DNA of 64,000 bases from Pseudorhodoferax aquiterrae (GCF_014652235.1 NZ_BMYK01000011.1:23473-87472), one strand, 5' to 3'; counted from the first letter of the stretch, positions 24,756 through 35,842 are shown. The notes: generated by a model from the letters alone, not told the origin. Translations and numbers: made by a program.

Positions 24756-25586
24756 ATGCTGCGCACGCGCATCATCACCGCCCTGGTTCTGCTGGCCGTT
24801 CTGCTGCCGGCCCTGTTCTACGCCGATCCCACGCCCTTCGGCATCGTCGCGCTCGTGATGATCGCCGCCGCAGCCTGGGAATGGGGCCGCCTCAACCAGA
24901 TGGGGCAGGTCGGTGCCTGCGCGTTGGCGCTGGTCGCCGCCGCCCTGTGCGCCGCGATGTGGCAGGCGGGCTGGCTGGTGCGGCCGTCGCTCACGCTTTG
25001 GACCCTTGCCGGCGGTGCCTGGGTGCTCGCGGCCGTGCTGCTGATCCGCGGTGGCGTGCCGGGCTGGGCGCCGATTCCACGCCCCTTGCGCGTCGTCGGC
25101 GGCCTGCTGGCGCTGTGCCTGGCCTGGCTGGCCGTGGTGCAGGCACGCGTCATCGGCATCGGTTTCCTGCTCTCCGTGCTGACGCTGGTCTGGATGGCCG
25201 ACATCGGCGCCTACGCCGCGGGCCGCAGCTTTGGACGCCGCAAGCTGGCGCCCGCGATCAGCCCGGGCAAGAGCTGGGAGGGCGTCTATGGCGGTGCCGT
25301 CGGCGTGCTGCTGTTGTCGGCGGGCTGGGTGCTTGTCGACGGCCCGTCGGGCAACAACCTGTTCAGTCGGCTCTGGACCGGCATGCCCTGGCTGATGCCG
25401 CTGGCCGTGCTGTTCCTGTGCGCCATGAGCGTGGTGGGCGACCTGGTCGAGTCGCTGATCAAGCGCAGCGCTGGCGTCAAGGACAGCAGCGCTCTGCTGC
25501 CCGGCCACGGCGGTGTGCTGGACCGCGTCGACGCGCTGCTGCCGACGCTTCCGCTGGCGATGATGTTGTACTGCGTGGTGGCATGA
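24756..25586 (+). CDS. cdsA: phosphatidate cytidylyltransferase
   Basis: 276 residues with about seven or eight hydrophobic segments and the family signature in the C-terminal third (SLIKRSAGVKDS, then LLPGHGGVLDRVD). It forms CDP-diacylglycerol from phosphatidate, the branch point to PE, PG and cardiolipin. It starts 10 bp after uppS and its stop overlaps dxr (ATGA). Confidence 0.97.
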   Translation: MLRTRIITALVLLAVLLPALFYADPTPFGIVALVMIAAAAWEWGRLNQMGQVGACALALVAAALCAAMWQAGWLVRPSLTLWTLAGGAWVLAAVLLIRGGVPGWAPIPRPLRVVGGLLALCLAWLAVVQARVIGIGFLLSVLTLVWMADIGAYAAGRSFGRRKLAPAISPGKSWEGVYGGAVGVLLLSAGWVLVDGPSGNNLFSRLWTGMPWLMPLAVLFLCAMSVVGDLVESLIKRSAGVKDSSALLPGHGGVLDRVDALLPTLPLAMMLYCVVA

Positions 25587-26755
25587 AGCAGCGGCTGAGC
25601 ATTCTGGGCTCCACGGGTTCCGTGGGCGCCAACACGCTGGACGTGGTCGCCCGGCATCCGGAGCGTTTCGAGGTGCTGGCGCTGACGGCGGCGACCCAGG
25701 TCGAGACCATGCTGCAGCAATGCGCGCAGTTCCGGCCGCGTTTCGCCGTCATGGCCGATGCCGATGCGGCGCGCCGGCTGCGCGAGCGCATCCACGCCGA
25801 GGGCTTGCCGGTCGAGGTCATGGCGGGCGCCGAGGCGATTGCCGAGGTCGCCGCGCATCCCGAGGTGCATGCCGTGATGGCCGCGATCGTCGGCGCGGCC
25901 GGCCTGGCGCCCTGCCTGGCGGCGGCGCGCGCCGGCAAGCGCCTGCTGCTGGCCAACAAGGAGGCGCTGGTCGTCGGTGGCCAGGTGTTCCTGGACGCCG
26001 TGCAGGCCGGCGGCGCGCTGCTGCTGCCGATCGACAGCGAGCATTCGGCCGTGTTCCAGTCGCTGCCCGAGGATCCCGCCACCTGGAGCCAACGCATCGA
26101 GAAGATCATGCTGACCTCCTCGGGCGGGCCGTTCCGCACGCGCGACCCGGCCACGCTGCGCGAGGTGACGCCCGAGCAGGCCTGTGCGCATCCGAACTTC
26201 GCCATGGGTCGCAAGATCTCGGTCGACTCGGCCACCATGATGAACAAGGGGCTGGAGGTCATCGAGGCCAAGTACCTGTTCGGCGTGACGCCCGAGCAGA
26301 TCGAGGTCGTGATCCACCCGCAGCAGATCATCCACTCGATGGTGCAGTTCCACGATGCGTCCGTCATGGCCCAGCTGGGCACGCCCGACATGCGCGTGCC
26401 CATCGCCTACGGCCTGTCCTGGCCCGAGCGCATCGAGAGCGGCACGCCGCGGCTGGACTTCTCCCGCATGGCGGCCATGACCTTCGAGCTGCCCGACCTC
26501 GCGCGCTTCCCCTGTCTGGCCCTGGCCTGGGAGGCCCTGCGCGCACCGTCGGGCACCTGCGCGGTGCTGAACGCCGCCAACGAGGTGGCGGTCGCGGCCT
26601 TCCTGGACCGTCGCATCCGCTTCGACCAGATCCACCACCTCAACCATGCAACTTTGGAGGGGCTGGCGCCCTCCAAGCCGGGGTCGCTGGCAGACCTGTT
26701 GGCGCTCGATGCGCTGGCGCGCGAGCACGCGCACGGGCACATCGCCCGGCTTTGA
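25583..26755 (+). CDS. dxr: 1-deoxy-D-xylulose 5-phosphate reductoisomerase
   Basis: 390 residues. NADPH-binding motif ILGSTGSVGANTLDV, LLANKEALVVGGQ, the metal/substrate motif IDSEHSAVFQ, TSSGGPFR, and NKGLEVIEAKYLF are all present. It converts DXP to MEP in isoprenoid synthesis, supplying uppS upstream. It overlaps cdsA by four bases and is 10 bp before rseP. Confidence 0.98.
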   Translation: MKQRLSILGSTGSVGANTLDVVARHPERFEVLALTAATQVETMLQQCAQFRPRFAVMADADAARRLRERIHAEGLPVEVMAGAEAIAEVAAHPEVHAVMAAIVGAAGLAPCLAAARAGKRLLLANKEALVVGGQVFLDAVQAGGALLLPIDSEHSAVFQSLPEDPATWSQRIEKIMLTSSGGPFRTRDPATLREVTPEQACAHPNFAMGRKISVDSATMMNKGLEVIEAKYLFGVTPEQIEVVIHPQQIIHSMVQFHDASVMAQLGTPDMRVPIAYGLSWPERIESGTPRLDFSRMAAMTFELPDLARFPCLALAWEALRAPSGTCAVLNAANEVAVAAFLDRRIRFDQIHHLNHATLEGLAPSKPGSLADLLALDALAREHAHGHIARL

Positions 26756-26765
26756 AAGGATCCCC

Positions 26766-28121
26766 ATGCTGACCGTCGTGGCCTTCATCGTTGCGTTGGG
26801 CCTCTTGATCGCGGTCCACGAGTACGGCCACTACCGTGTGGCGGTCGCCTGCGGCGTCAAGGTCGAGCGCTTTTCCATCGGCTTCGGCAAGGTGCTGTGG
26901 CGCTGGCAGCCCAAGGGCTCGCCCACGGAGTTCGTGATCGGCGCCTTCCCGCTGGGCGGCTACGTCAAGATGCTGGACGAGCGTGAAGGCCCGGTCGATC
27001 CCGCCGAGCGCCACCGCGCCTTCAACACCCAGACCCTGGGCAAGCGCGCGGCCATCGTCGCTGCCGGCCCGGCCGCCAACCTGCTGCTGGCCGTGCTGCT
27101 CTACGCGCTGGTCAACTGGAGCGGCGTGCAGGAACCCCAGGCCGTGCTGGCCAGCCCGGTGCCGGCGTCGATGGCCGAGCAGGCCGGTGTGCGCGGCGGC
27201 GAGCACGTGCTGCGCGGCGCCTGGGACGGCGACACGCTGCAGCCGCTGCGCTCGTTCGAGGAACTGCGCTGGCTGCTGACGCGCGGTGCGCTCGACGGGC
27301 ACGACGTGCGACTCGAACTCGACGCGCAGGGCGCGACGCGCGAGCTCGTGCTGCCGCTGGCGCAGATGGGCGTGCGCGAGGCCGATGCGCAGCTGTTCCG
27401 GCGCATCGGCATCGTCTCGCCCTGGACCCAGCCCGTCATCGGCGACGTTGTTGCCGATGGCGCAGCCGCCAAGGCCGGCCTGCAACCCGGCGACGTGGTG
27501 CTGGCCATCGGCAGCACGCCCATCGTCGACGGGCCGCAACTGCGCGAGACCATCCGCGCCTCAGTGCGCGGCGAGGAGCCACTCACGCAGCGCTGGCGCA
27601 TCGAGCGCGCCGGCCAGCGCCAGGAGATCGAGGTCACGCCGCAGCCCCTGCGCGAGGGCCAGGCCTGGATCGGCCGCATCGGCGCCATGGTCGGCGCGGC
27701 GCCGGCCATGGTCACGGTGCGCCACGGCCCGATCGATGGGCTGTGGAACGGGGTGGTGCGGACCTGGGAGGTGTCGGCCCTCACGCTGCGCATGATGGGC
27801 CGCATGGTCATCGGCGAAGCCTCGCTCAAGAACCTCAGCGGACCGCTCACGATCGCCGACTATGCGGGCAAGTCCGCCAGCCTGGGATTGACGCAATACC
27901 TGGTGTTCCTGGCCCTCATCAGCGTGAGCCTGGGGGTGCTGAACCTGCTGCCGCTCCCGGTCTTGGATGGGGGGCACCTGATGTATTATCTTTGGGAGGC
28001 CGTGACCGGCAAAGGCGTGTCGGATGCATGGATGGAACGCATGCAGCGCACCGGGGTCGCCTTGCTGCTCGTGATGATGTCCATCGCCTTGTTCAACGAC
28101 GTGACACGAATCTTCGGCTGA
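26766..28121 (+). CDS. rseP: site-2 metalloprotease RseP
   Basis: 451 residues. Zinc site HEYGH lies in the first membrane helix at the N-terminus, two tandem PDZ domains occupy the periplasmic middle (about 110-290, the second with KAGLQPGDVVLAIG), and the second metal motif NLLPLPVLDGGHL is near the C-terminus. It performs the intramembrane cleavage of the anti-sigma-E factor and removes signal-peptide remnants. Its position next to bamA fits envelope quality control. Confidence 0.97.
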   Translation: MLTVVAFIVALGLLIAVHEYGHYRVAVACGVKVERFSIGFGKVLWRWQPKGSPTEFVIGAFPLGGYVKMLDEREGPVDPAERHRAFNTQTLGKRAAIVAAGPAANLLLAVLLYALVNWSGVQEPQAVLASPVPASMAEQAGVRGGEHVLRGAWDGDTLQPLRSFEELRWLLTRGALDGHDVRLELDAQGATRELVLPLAQMGVREADAQLFRRIGIVSPWTQPVIGDVVADGAAAKAGLQPGDVVLAIGSTPIVDGPQLRETIRASVRGEEPLTQRWRIERAGQRQEIEVTPQPLREGQAWIGRIGAMVGAAPAMVTVRHGPIDGLWNGVVRTWEVSALTLRMMGRMVIGEASLKNLSGPLTIADYAGKSASLGLTQYLVFLALISVSLGVLNLLPLPVLDGGHLMYYLWEAVTGKGVSDAWMERMQRTGVALLLVMMSIALFNDVTRIFG

Positions 28122-28179
28122 CCCGGCATCGGGCTCGGCCCACCAGCCCGGCCAACGCCGTCGGCCCTCTTTCTAATCC

Positions 28180-30477
28180 ATGAAACATTCCATGCTTCGC
28201 TTTCGCACGCGCGCGCTGACCACGGCCCTGGGGCTGTTGTTGGTGGCCCACCAGGCCTGGGCGGTCGACCCGTTCAAGGTGCGTGACATCCGCATCGAAG
28301 GCCTGCAACGCGTGGAGCCCGGCACCGTGTTCGCATCCCTGCCATTGCGGGTGGGCGACACCTATTCCGACGAGATGGGGGCCTCGGCGATCCGTGCCTT
28401 GTTCGGCCTGGGCCTGTTCACCGATGTGCGCATCGAGGTCAGCGGCGACGTGCTCGTGGTGGTGGTCGAAGAGCGCCCCACGGTCGCCGACGTCACCTTC
28501 GCCGGCACCAAGGAGTTCGAGCAGGACGCGTTGAAGAAGGCGCTGCGCGACATCGGCCTGACCGAAGGCCGCCCCTTCGACAAGGCGCTGGCCGACCGCG
28601 CCGAGCAGGAACTCAAGCGCCAGTACATCAACCGCAGCCTGTACGGTGCCCAGGTCGTCACCACGGTCACGCCGGTCGAGCGCAACCGCGTGAACCTGAC
28701 CTTCACGGTGACCGAGGGCGATCCGGCCAAGATCAAGGAAATCCGCATCGTCGGCAACAAGGCCTTCAGCGAAGGCACGCTGCGTGACCTGTTCGAACTC
28801 GACACGGGCGGCTGGCTGAGCTGGTACACCAAATCCGACCGCTACTCGCGGGCCAAGCTCAACGCCGACATCGAGACGCTGCGCTCGTACTACCTCTCGC
28901 GCGGCTACCTGGAGTTCCAGGTCGAGTCGACCCAGGTGGCGATCTCGCCCGACAAGGAAGACATCGCCATCGTGCTGAACATCACCGAGGGCGAGCGCTA
29001 CGTGGTGTCCAGCGTCAAGCTGGAGGGCAACTACCTGGGCCGTGACGACGAGTTCAAGTCGCTGATCACGATCCGCCCCGGCGAGGCCTACAACGCCGAC
29101 CGCGTGGCCGAGACCACCAAGGCCTTCCGCGACAACTTCGGCAACTACGGCTTCGCGTTCGCGAACGTGGAGGCGCGGCCCGACATCGACCGCAGCAACA
29201 ACAGCGTGGCCCTGTTGCTGACGGCCGAGCCCTCGCGCCGCGCCTACGTGCGCCGCGTCAACGTGGTGGGCAACACGCGCACGCGCGACGAAGTCATCCG
29301 CCGCGAGTTCCGCCAGTTCGAATCGTCCTGGTACGACGGCAACAAGATCCGCCTGTCGCGCGACCGCGTCGACCGCCTGGGCTACTTCACCGAAGTCAAC
29401 ATGGAGACCCTGGAGGTGCCGGGCGTGCCCGACCAGGTCGACCTGCAGGTCACCGTGGCCGAAAAGCCCACCGGCAGCCTGACCATGGGCGCCGGCTTCT
29501 CCAGTGCCGAGAAGCTCGCGCTGTCCTTCGGCATCAAGCAGGAGAACGCGTTCGGATCGGGCAACTACCTGGGCCTGGACATCAACACCAGCAAGTACAA
29601 CCGCGCCATCGTGCTGAACACGGTGGACCCGTACTTCACGACCGACGGCGTGTCGCTGTCGCTGGACCTGTTCCACCGCAACTCGCGGCCTTACAACGAC
29701 CAGGGCGGCAACTACCAGCTGGAGACCACGGGTGCGGGCGTGCGCTTCGGCGTGCCGTTCAGCGAGGTCGACACGGTCTACTTCGGTGGCACGCTGGAAC
29801 GCACGACCATCAAACCCGGCACCAACATCCCGGCCGCCTACCTGGCCTATGCCGACAAGTTCGGCTACACCAGTTACTCGTTCCCGCTGTCGGTCGGCTG
29901 GCAGCGCGACAGCCGCGACAGCACGCTGGTGCCCACCAATGGCACCTTGAACAAGGTCAACGCCGAGATCGGCCTGTTCGGCGACACGCGCTACGTGCGC
30001 AGCAGCTACCAGTACCAGCAGTTCATCCCCTTGAACAAGCAGTACACGCTGGCCTTCAACGGCGAGCTGGGCTACGGCAAGGGCTTGTCGGGCCGGCCGT
30101 TTCCGGTGTTCAAGAACTTCTACTCCGGTGGCCTCGGGTCGGTGCGCGGCTTCGAGCAGGGCACGCTGGGCCCGCGCGACGTGACGGGCTCCGTGATCGG
30201 CGGCACCAAGAAGGTCACGCTGAACGCGGAGATCCTGACGCCGTTCCCGGGCGCCGGCAACGACCGGACGCTGCGCATGTACGGCTTCGTCGACGTCGGC
30301 AACGTCTACGGCGAGGACGACAAGTTCGAGCTCAGCGACATGCGCGCCTCCGTCGGCGTGGGTGTGAGCTGGATTTCCCCTGTCGGTCCGCTGCGCTTGG
30401 CCATCGCCAATCCAGTGCGCAAATTCGCGGGCGATAGAATCCAAAAACTGCAATTCCAGATAGGTACGTCGTTTTGA
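28180..30477 (+). CDS. bamA: outer membrane protein assembly factor BamA
   Basis: 765 residues. Signal peptide (to about residue 28, ...HQAWA), five POTRA repeats starting FKVRDIRIEGLQRVEPGTV, then a C-terminal 16-strand barrel with the conserved GGLGSVRGFEQGTLGP (VRGF motif of loop 6) and a terminal beta signal ending in Phe (QFQIGTSF). It inserts beta-barrel proteins into the outer membrane. ATG 28180 and ATG 28192 are both possible and neither has a clear ribosome site. Confidence 0.98.
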   Translation: MKHSMLRFRTRALTTALGLLLVAHQAWAVDPFKVRDIRIEGLQRVEPGTVFASLPLRVGDTYSDEMGASAIRALFGLGLFTDVRIEVSGDVLVVVVEERPTVADVTFAGTKEFEQDALKKALRDIGLTEGRPFDKALADRAEQELKRQYINRSLYGAQVVTTVTPVERNRVNLTFTVTEGDPAKIKEIRIVGNKAFSEGTLRDLFELDTGGWLSWYTKSDRYSRAKLNADIETLRSYYLSRGYLEFQVESTQVAISPDKEDIAIVLNITEGERYVVSSVKLEGNYLGRDDEFKSLITIRPGEAYNADRVAETTKAFRDNFGNYGFAFANVEARPDIDRSNNSVALLLTAEPSRRAYVRRVNVVGNTRTRDEVIRREFRQFESSWYDGNKIRLSRDRVDRLGYFTEVNMETLEVPGVPDQVDLQVTVAEKPTGSLTMGAGFSSAEKLALSFGIKQENAFGSGNYLGLDINTSKYNRAIVLNTVDPYFTTDGVSLSLDLFHRNSRPYNDQGGNYQLETTGAGVRFGVPFSEVDTVYFGGTLERTTIKPGTNIPAAYLAYADKFGYTSYSFPLSVGWQRDSRDSTLVPTNGTLNKVNAEIGLFGDTRYVRSSYQYQQFIPLNKQYTLAFNGELGYGKGLSGRPFPVFKNFYSGGLGSVRGFEQGTLGPRDVTGSVIGGTKKVTLNAEILTPFPGAGNDRTLRMYGFVDVGNVYGEDDKFELSDMRASVGVGVSWISPVGPLRLAIANPVRKFAGDRIQKLQFQIGTSF

Positions 30478-30998
30478 TGAAGACTTTCATGCGCCCATTC
30501 GCAGCCTCCCTGGTGCTGGGGCTGGCTGCACTGGCAGCCCAAGCGCAGGCTGAAGACTTCCGGATCGGGTTCGTCAACATCGACCGCCTGCTGCGTGAAG
30601 CCAATCCGGCCAAGGTCGGGCAGAGCAAGCTCGAGGCCGAGTTCTCCAAGCGCGAGAAGGATCTGATGGAAGCCGGCAACGTGCTCAAGGCTGCCTCGGA
30701 GAAGTTCGAGCGCGAGGCACCCACCCTGGCGGAAAGCCAGCGCGCGGCGCGCCAACGCCAGCTGACCGAGCAGGACCGCGACTTCCAGCGCAAGCGCCGC
30801 GAGTTCCAGGAAGACCTGAACCTGCGCAAGAACGAAGAGCTGCAGCAGGTCATCGACAAGGCCAACCGCATCATCAAGCAGGTCGCCGAAACCGAGAAGT
30901 ACGACGCCGTCCTGCAGGAGGCCGCGTACATCAACCCCAAGCACGACATCACCGACAAAGTCATCAAGGCTTTGAACGCGGCCAATCCCGTCAAGTGA
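30477..30998 (+). CDS. skp: periplasmic chaperone Skp/OmpH
   Basis: 173 residues: signal peptide ending LAAQAQA, then [18 protein letters not shown], and a long charged coiled-coil (about 50-140) forming the tentacles of the trimeric Skp chaperone that carries unfolded outer-membrane proteins to BamA. The start codon overlaps the bamA stop by one base (TGATG), showing tight coupling. Confidence 0.95.
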   Translation: MKTFMRPFAASLVLGLAALAAQAQAEDFRIGFVNIDRLLREANPAKVGQSKLEAEFSKREKDLMEAGNVLKAASEKFEREAPTLAESQRAARQRQLTEQDRDFQRKRREFQEDLNLRKNEELQQVIDKANRIIKQVAETEKYDAVLQEAAYINPKHDITDKVIKALNAANPVK

Positions 30999-32017
30999 GC
31001 GGGACGTGCGGACCTGACGTGGCTTTGGACCTTGGCGCAATCGTCGATGCGCTGGGTGGAGAGCTGCACGGCGAGCGCTCCGTGGCCATCGAAGGGCTGG
31101 CGCCTTTGGCCTCGGCCGCTCGGGGGCAGATCACCTTCCTGAGCAATGCCAAGCTGGTGGCGCAACTGGCGCCCAGCCAGGCCGCCTGCGTGATCGTCGG
31201 CCCGGCCTTGCGCGATCAGGCCCAGGCGCGCGGCGCCTGCATCGTGACCGACGATCCCTATCTCTACTACGCCCGGCTGACGCAGCTCTGGAAGCGTACG
31301 CAGATGCCCGCCCGCCCGGCGGGGGTGCATCCCAGTGCCTTCGTCGATCCCGAGGCCGAGGTCGATCCGACGGCCTGGATCGGCCCGCTCTGCGTGGTCG
31401 AGCGCGGTGCGCGCATCGGCGCGGAGACCGTGCTGACCTCGCGCGTGACGGTGGGCGAGCGCTGCAGCATCGGCGCGCGCTGCACGCTCCAGCCCGGTGC
31501 CGTGATCGGTGCCGACGGCTTCGGCTTCGCGCCGAATGCAGGCCGCTGGGAGAAGATCGAGCAGTTGGGCGCGGTGCGCATCGGCGATGACGTGGACATC
31601 GGCGCCAACACCTGCATCGACCGTGGCGCCATGGGCGACACCGTGATCGCGGATGGCGTCAAGCTCGACAACCTGATCCAGATCGCGCACAACGTGCGCA
31701 TCGGCAGGCACTCGGCCATCGCCGGCAGCGCCGCAATTGCGGGCAGCACCACGGTCGGCGAGCACTGCACCATCGGCGGTGCGGCCAAGATCACCGGCCA
31801 CGCCACCATCGCCGACCACGTGCACATCGGCGGTGGCGCCTCGGTCACGGGCAGCATCCGCAAGTCCGGTGCCTATGGCGGGGTCTACCCGCTGGACGAA
31901 TTCGGGAAATGGGAGAAGTCCGCCGCCACGCTGCGCCAATTGCCGGCACTGCGCGAACGGCTGCGCGCGCTGGAGCGCCAGATCGCCCGCGATGGAAAAG
32001 AAGAGACCAAGACATGA
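30995..32017 (+). CDS. lpxD: UDP-3-O-acylglucosamine N-acyltransferase
   Basis: 340 residues. The N-terminal uridine-binding domain (about 1-105) is followed by a left-handed beta helix of hexapeptide repeats (for example [11 protein letters not shown] and [15 protein letters not shown]). Catalytic His is in [11 protein letters not shown]. It adds the second hydroxy-fatty acid in lipid A synthesis. GTG 30995 overlaps the skp stop (GTGA). Confidence 0.97.
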   Translation: MSGTCGPDVALDLGAIVDALGGELHGERSVAIEGLAPLASAARGQITFLSNAKLVAQLAPSQAACVIVGPALRDQAQARGACIVTDDPYLYYARLTQLWKRTQMPARPAGVHPSAFVDPEAEVDPTAWIGPLCVVERGARIGAETVLTSRVTVGERCSIGARCTLQPGAVIGADGFGFAPNAGRWEKIEQLGAVRIGDDVDIGANTCIDRGAMGDTVIADGVKLDNLIQIAHNVRIGRHSAIAGSAAIAGSTTVGEHCTIGGAAKITGHATIADHVHIGGGASVTGSIRKSGAYGGVYPLDEFGKWEKSAATLRQLPALRERLRALERQIARDGKEETKT

Positions 32018-32454
32018 TGGACATCCACCAGATCCTCAAGAAGCTGCCGCACCGCTACCCCATCCTGCTCGTGGACCGCGTGCTGGCCATCGAGAAGGAC
32101 GTGCGCATCAAGGCGCTCAAGAACGTCTCGATCAACGAGCCCTATTTCGTCGGCCATTTCCCGAACCGCCCGGTGATGCCGGGTGTGTTGATGCTGGAAG
32201 CCATGGCCCAGGCCGCGGCGCTGCTGTCCTTCGCGAGCAGCGGCCAGGACCTGGACGACAACACGGTCTACTACTTCGCCGGCATCGACGCGGCCCGCTT
32301 CAAGCGGCCGGTGGAGCCCGGCGACCAGCTGGTGCTGGACGTGGAACTGCTGCGCCAGAAGGCCGGCATCTACAAGTTCAAGGGCACGGCCAGCGTGGGC
32401 GAGAACATCGCCTGCGAGGCCGAGCTGATGTGCACCATGCGCAAGGTGGCCTGA
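32014..32454 (+). CDS. fabZ: 3-hydroxyacyl-ACP dehydratase FabZ
   Basis: 146 residues of the hot-dog fold. The catalytic His is in [20 protein letters not shown] and the Glu is in LEAMAQ; the N-terminus has [12 protein letters not shown]. It dehydrates 3-hydroxyacyl-ACP and competes with LpxA/LpxD for the same substrate, which explains its place between them. The first of two adjacent ATGs overlaps the lpxD stop. Confidence 0.98.
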   Translation: MMDIHQILKKLPHRYPILLVDRVLAIEKDVRIKALKNVSINEPYFVGHFPNRPVMPGVLMLEAMAQAAALLSFASSGQDLDDNTVYYFAGIDAARFKRPVEPGDQLVLDVELLRQKAGIYKFKGTASVGENIACEAELMCTMRKVA

Positions 32455-32470
32455 GCGGGGAAGCTGCCAC

Positions 32471-33259
32471 ATGGCCCATGTCCACCCCAGTGCCATCGTC
32501 GATCCGGCGGCCGAGCTCGACGACTCGGTGCGCGTGGGTGCGTTCAGCCTGATCGGCCCGCATGTGCGCATCGGCGCCGGCACCGAGGTCGGCCCGCACT
32601 GCGTGATCGAGGGCCACACCACCATCGGGCGCGACAACAGGATCTTCCAGTTCGCCTCGCTGGGCGCCGTGCCGCAGGACAAGAAGTATGCGGGCGAGCC
32701 GACCGAACTCGTGATCGGCGACCGCAACGTGGTCCGCGAGTTCTGCACCTTCAACCTGGGCACCGTGCAGGACGCCGGCGTCACGCGCATCGGCAGCGAC
32801 AACTGGATCATGGCCTACGTGCACATCGCACACGACTGCCAGATCGGCAACCACGCGACCATGGCCAACAACGCTACGCTGGCCGGCCATGTGCAGCTGG
32901 GCGACCACGTCACCGTGGGCGGCCTGACCGGCATCCTGCAGCGCATGCGCATCGGCGACCACGCCATGATCGGCTTCGCGAGCCACGTGAACAAGGACGT
33001 GCCGCCGTTCCTGGTCGTCGATGGCAATCCCCTGCAGGTACGCGGCGTGAACCTCGTCGGCCTGCGCCGGCGCGATTTCTCGGCTGAGCGGCAGACCGCC
33101 GTGCGCGAGATGCACAAGCTGCTCTACCGCCAGGGCAAGACGCTGGACGAGGCCATCGCCGGCATCGAGGCGCTGACCGCCACGCACCCGGAGGCCGCCG
33201 GCGAGGTGGCGGCCATGCTGGGCTTTCTGCGCAGCTCGACCGCCGGCATCGCGCGCTGA
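32471..33259 (+). CDS. lpxA: UDP-N-acetylglucosamine acyltransferase
   Basis: 262 residues. Hexapeptide repeats from the first residues ([15 protein letters not shown]), catalytic His region [29 protein letters not shown] and the C-terminal helical domain ([20 protein letters not shown]). It starts lipid A synthesis by acylating UDP-GlcNAc at O-3. 16 bp after fabZ, 3 bp before lpxB. Confidence 0.98.
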   Translation: MAHVHPSAIVDPAAELDDSVRVGAFSLIGPHVRIGAGTEVGPHCVIEGHTTIGRDNRIFQFASLGAVPQDKKYAGEPTELVIGDRNVVREFCTFNLGTVQDAGVTRIGSDNWIMAYVHIAHDCQIGNHATMANNATLAGHVQLGDHVTVGGLTGILQRMRIGDHAMIGFASHVNKDVPPFLVVDGNPLQVRGVNLVGLRRRDFSAERQTAVREMHKLLYRQGKTLDEAIAGIEALTATHPEAAGEVAAMLGFLRSSTAGIAR

Positions 33260-33262
33260 GCC

Positions 33263-34423
33263 ATGGCCGGGGCTGCGGCGCGGCGTTGCGCGATGGTGGC
33301 CGGTGAGGCCTCGGGTGATCTGCTCGCCGGGCTGTTGCTGGACGGGCTGCGGGCGCGCTTGCCGGCCCTGCAATCCATGGGCATCGGCGGCCACCAGATG
33401 CAGGCCCGTGGTTTCGACGCCTGGTGGCCCAGCGAGGCCCTGGCCGTGCGCGGTTACCTGGAGGTGCTGCCGCACCTGCGCCGGCTGCTTGCGATCCGGC
33501 GCGAACTGGGTGACCGGCTGTTGCGCGAGCGGCCCGACATCTTCATCGGCATCGACGCCCCCGATTTCAACTTCGGCCTGGAGGCACGGCTGCGCGCCGC
33601 CGGCATCCCGACGGTCCACTTCGTGAGCCCCTCGTTCTGGGCCTGGCGCGCGAAGAAGGTCGAGACGCTCAAGCGCAGCGCCGACCATGTGCTGTGCATC
33701 TTCCCGTTCGAGCCGGACCTGCTGGCCGCACATGGCGTGCCGGCCACCTATGTCGGCCACCCGCTGGCCAGCGTGATTCCGCTGGCGCCGGACCGCCAGG
33801 CCGCGCGCCAGCAACTCGGCTTGGCGTCGGACGCCTGCGTGGTCGCCGTGCTGCCGGGCAGCCGGGGTTCTGAGATCCAGCAGATGGGCGCGCGCTTCTT
33901 CGCCGCGGCGCGCACGCTGCTGCGCAGCCGACCGGCCCTGCAGTTCGTGGTGCCGGCCGTGCCGTCGCAGGAGACTGCAATCTGCCGCCTGGCCGATGCC
34001 GCCGGCCTGGGCGCGCGCCTGCAGGTCGTGCGCGGCCAGTCGCACACCGTGCTGGCGGCCTGCGACGTGGCACTCGTGGCCAGCGGCACGGCCACGCTGG
34101 AGACGGCCTTGTACAAGCGGCCCATGGTCATCGCCTACCACATGAACCGGCTGTCGTACTGGCTCATGCGCGGGCGCAACCTCATGCCCTGGATCGGCCT
34201 GCCCAACATCCTGTGTCGCGACACCGTGGTGCCCGAGCTGATCCAGGATGCCGCCACACCCGAGGCACTGGCCGCGGCATTGGAACGCTGGCTGCACGCG
34301 CGGGAGGCGGCACCGGAGACAATCGCGGCCTTGGAACAACGCTTCACGGCGCTGCATCTGGAACTGCGGCGCGATACGGCACGGTTGGCGAGCGATGCGA
34401 TCGAAAAACTTCTTGCGGGCTGA
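33263..34423 (+). CDS. lpxB: lipid A disaccharide synthase
   Basis: 386 residues of glycosyltransferase family 19. Motifs [50 protein letters not shown] and TYVGHPLAS are diagnostic. It joins UDP-diacylglucosamine with lipid X. Its end overlaps the likely start of rnhB. Confidence 0.98.
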   Translation: MAGAAARRCAMVAGEASGDLLAGLLLDGLRARLPALQSMGIGGHQMQARGFDAWWPSEALAVRGYLEVLPHLRRLLAIRRELGDRLLRERPDIFIGIDAPDFNFGLEARLRAAGIPTVHFVSPSFWAWRAKKVETLKRSADHVLCIFPFEPDLLAAHGVPATYVGHPLASVIPLAPDRQAARQQLGLASDACVVAVLPGSRGSEIQQMGARFFAAARTLLRSRPALQFVVPAVPSQETAICRLADAAGLGARLQVVRGQSHTVLAACDVALVASGTATLETALYKRPMVIAYHMNRLSYWLMRGRNLMPWIGLPNILCRDTVVPELIQDAATPEALAAALERWLHAREAAPETIAALEQRFTALHLELRRDTARLASDAIEKLLAG

Positions 34424-35036
34424 GCAGCAGGTGCTGGGCTGGGCCGCACCGGGACTGATGGCGGGCGTGGACGAGGCGGGGCGCGGCCCGCTGGCGGGCC
34501 CCGTGGTGGCCGCGGCCGTGATCCTGGACGAGCGCCAGCCCATCGAGGGCCTGGCCGATTCCAAGACCCTGACGGCGCCGCGCCGCGAGCGCCTGTACGA
34601 CGAGATCCGCGCCAAGGCGCTGTGCTGTGCGATCGGCGAGGCCTCGGTCGAGGAGATCGACCGGCTCAACATCCTCAAGGCCACGCTGTTGGCCATGCAG
34701 CGTGCGGTGCAAGGGCTGCGGCTCAAGCCCGTGCGCGTGCTCGTGGATGGCAACCAGTTGCCGGTGCTCGAGATGCTGGCCGAGGCCGTGGTCAAGGGCG
34801 ATGCGCTGGTGCCCGCCATCTCGGCCGCTTCCATCCTGGCCAAGGTGCACCGTGACCGCTGGTGCCACGAGATCCACGCGCAGTTCCCGCAGTACGGCTT
34901 CGACGCCCACAAGGGCTACGGCACGGCGGCACACCTGGAGGCGCTGCGCCTGCACGGCGCCTGCGCCTGGCACCGCCAGTCCTTCGCGCCCGTGCGCGAG
35001 GCCGGTGCGCGCACCGCGATGGTGGTCGGGCCATGA
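34395..35036 (+). CDS. rnhB: ribonuclease HII
   Basis: 213 residues. The catalytic motif [14 protein letters not shown] supplies the Asp-Glu pair; ADSKTL, VLVDGN and [17 protein letters not shown] follow. It cleaves RNA in RNA-DNA hybrids, including single ribonucleotides. ATG 34395 overlaps lpxB by 29 bp and keeps a short N-terminal region I would expect in homologues; ATG 34458 ([10 protein letters not shown]) is the alternative. Confidence 0.96.
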   Translation: MRSKNFLRAEQQVLGWAAPGLMAGVDEAGRGPLAGPVVAAAVILDERQPIEGLADSKTLTAPRRERLYDEIRAKALCCAIGEASVEEIDRLNILKATLLAMQRAVQGLRLKPVRVLVDGNQLPVLEMLAEAVVKGDALVPAISAASILAKVHRDRWCHEIHAQFPQYGFDAHKGYGTAAHLEALRLHGACAWHRQSFAPVREAGARTAMVVGP

Positions 35037-35797
35037 GCGTGCTGGAAATCCGCTCGCGCGAGAACCCGCAGTTCAAGGAACTGCGCCGGCTCGCCCAGGA
35101 GAACGGCGCCTACCGGCGCCAGGGCCGCATCTGGATCGAGGGCGAGCACCTGTGCCGTGCCGCGCTGGCCCGGGGCTGGCAGCCTGCGCAGCTGGTCATG
35201 TCCGAGCAGGGCGAGGCCATGGCTGCCTCATTGGGCCTGGACGCGAACGTGCCGCGCCTGCTGCTGGCCGATGCGCTTTGGAACCAGCTCAGCGCGCTGG
35301 GCTCGCCGGCCGGCTTCGCCTGCGTGCTGGCCCTGCCGCCCGCGCCGGCACTCGACCCGCTGGCCGCCACCGTGGTGCTGGACCGGCTGCAGGACGCCGG
35401 CAACGTCGGCTCCATCCTGCGCAGCGCCGGCGCCTTCGGTTTCGGCCAGGTGCTGGCGCTGGCCGGCACCGCCGCGCTGTGGTCGCCCAAGGTGCTGCGC
35501 GCCGGCATGGGTGCCCATTTCGGCCTGCGCCTGATCGAGGCGGCAGACGACGACGCCGTCGCCGCGCTGCAGGTGCCGCTGGTGGCCACCAGTTCGCACC
35601 AGGGCGAATGGCTGCACGTGGCGGCGCCGCCCTATCCTTGCGCATGGCTGATGGGCCATGAAGGGCAGGGCGTGTCGCCGGCACTGCAGGCACGGGCCCA
35701 GCTGCACATCCGCATCGCCCAGCCGGGCGGCGAGGAGTCGCTGAACGTGGCGGCCGCCGCCGCCATCTGCCTGCACGCGAGCGCGCCGCGGCTCTGA
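35033..35797 (+). CDS. TrmH/SpoU-family RNA methyltransferase
   Basis: 254 residues. An N-terminal substrate-binding region ([20 protein letters not shown]) precedes the SpoU knot domain with [31 protein letters not shown] and [13 protein letters not shown], the trefoil-knot SAM site. Such proteins methylate the 2'-O of rRNA or tRNA ribose; the exact target cannot be told. It overlaps rnhB by 4 bp and ends the supercluster. Confidence 0.93.
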   Translation: MSVLEIRSRENPQFKELRRLAQENGAYRRQGRIWIEGEHLCRAALARGWQPAQLVMSEQGEAMAASLGLDANVPRLLLADALWNQLSALGSPAGFACVLALPPAPALDPLAATVVLDRLQDAGNVGSILRSAGAFGFGQVLALAGTAALWSPKVLRAGMGAHFGLRLIEAADDDAVAALQVPLVATSSHQGEWLHVAAPPYPCAWLMGHEGQGVSPALQARAQLHIRIAQPGGEESLNVAAAAAICLHASAPRL

Positions 35798-35812
35798 AAT
35801 GCGACGGCTGCG

Positions 35813-35842
35813 TGCAAACCTAGGGTAAATCCCAGGTTTGCA
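35813..35842. promoter_or_regulatory. 30-bp inverted repeat upstream of carA
   Basis: TGCAAACCT (35813-35821) and AGGTTTGCA (35834-35842) are perfect complements. Inside them GGG (35823-35825) can pair with CCC (35831-35833) around TAAAT. No T run follows, so it looks like an operator rather than a terminator. It lies 46 bp before a TACAAT -10-like hexamer (35888-35893), in the 223-bp space before carA. Confidence 0.5.
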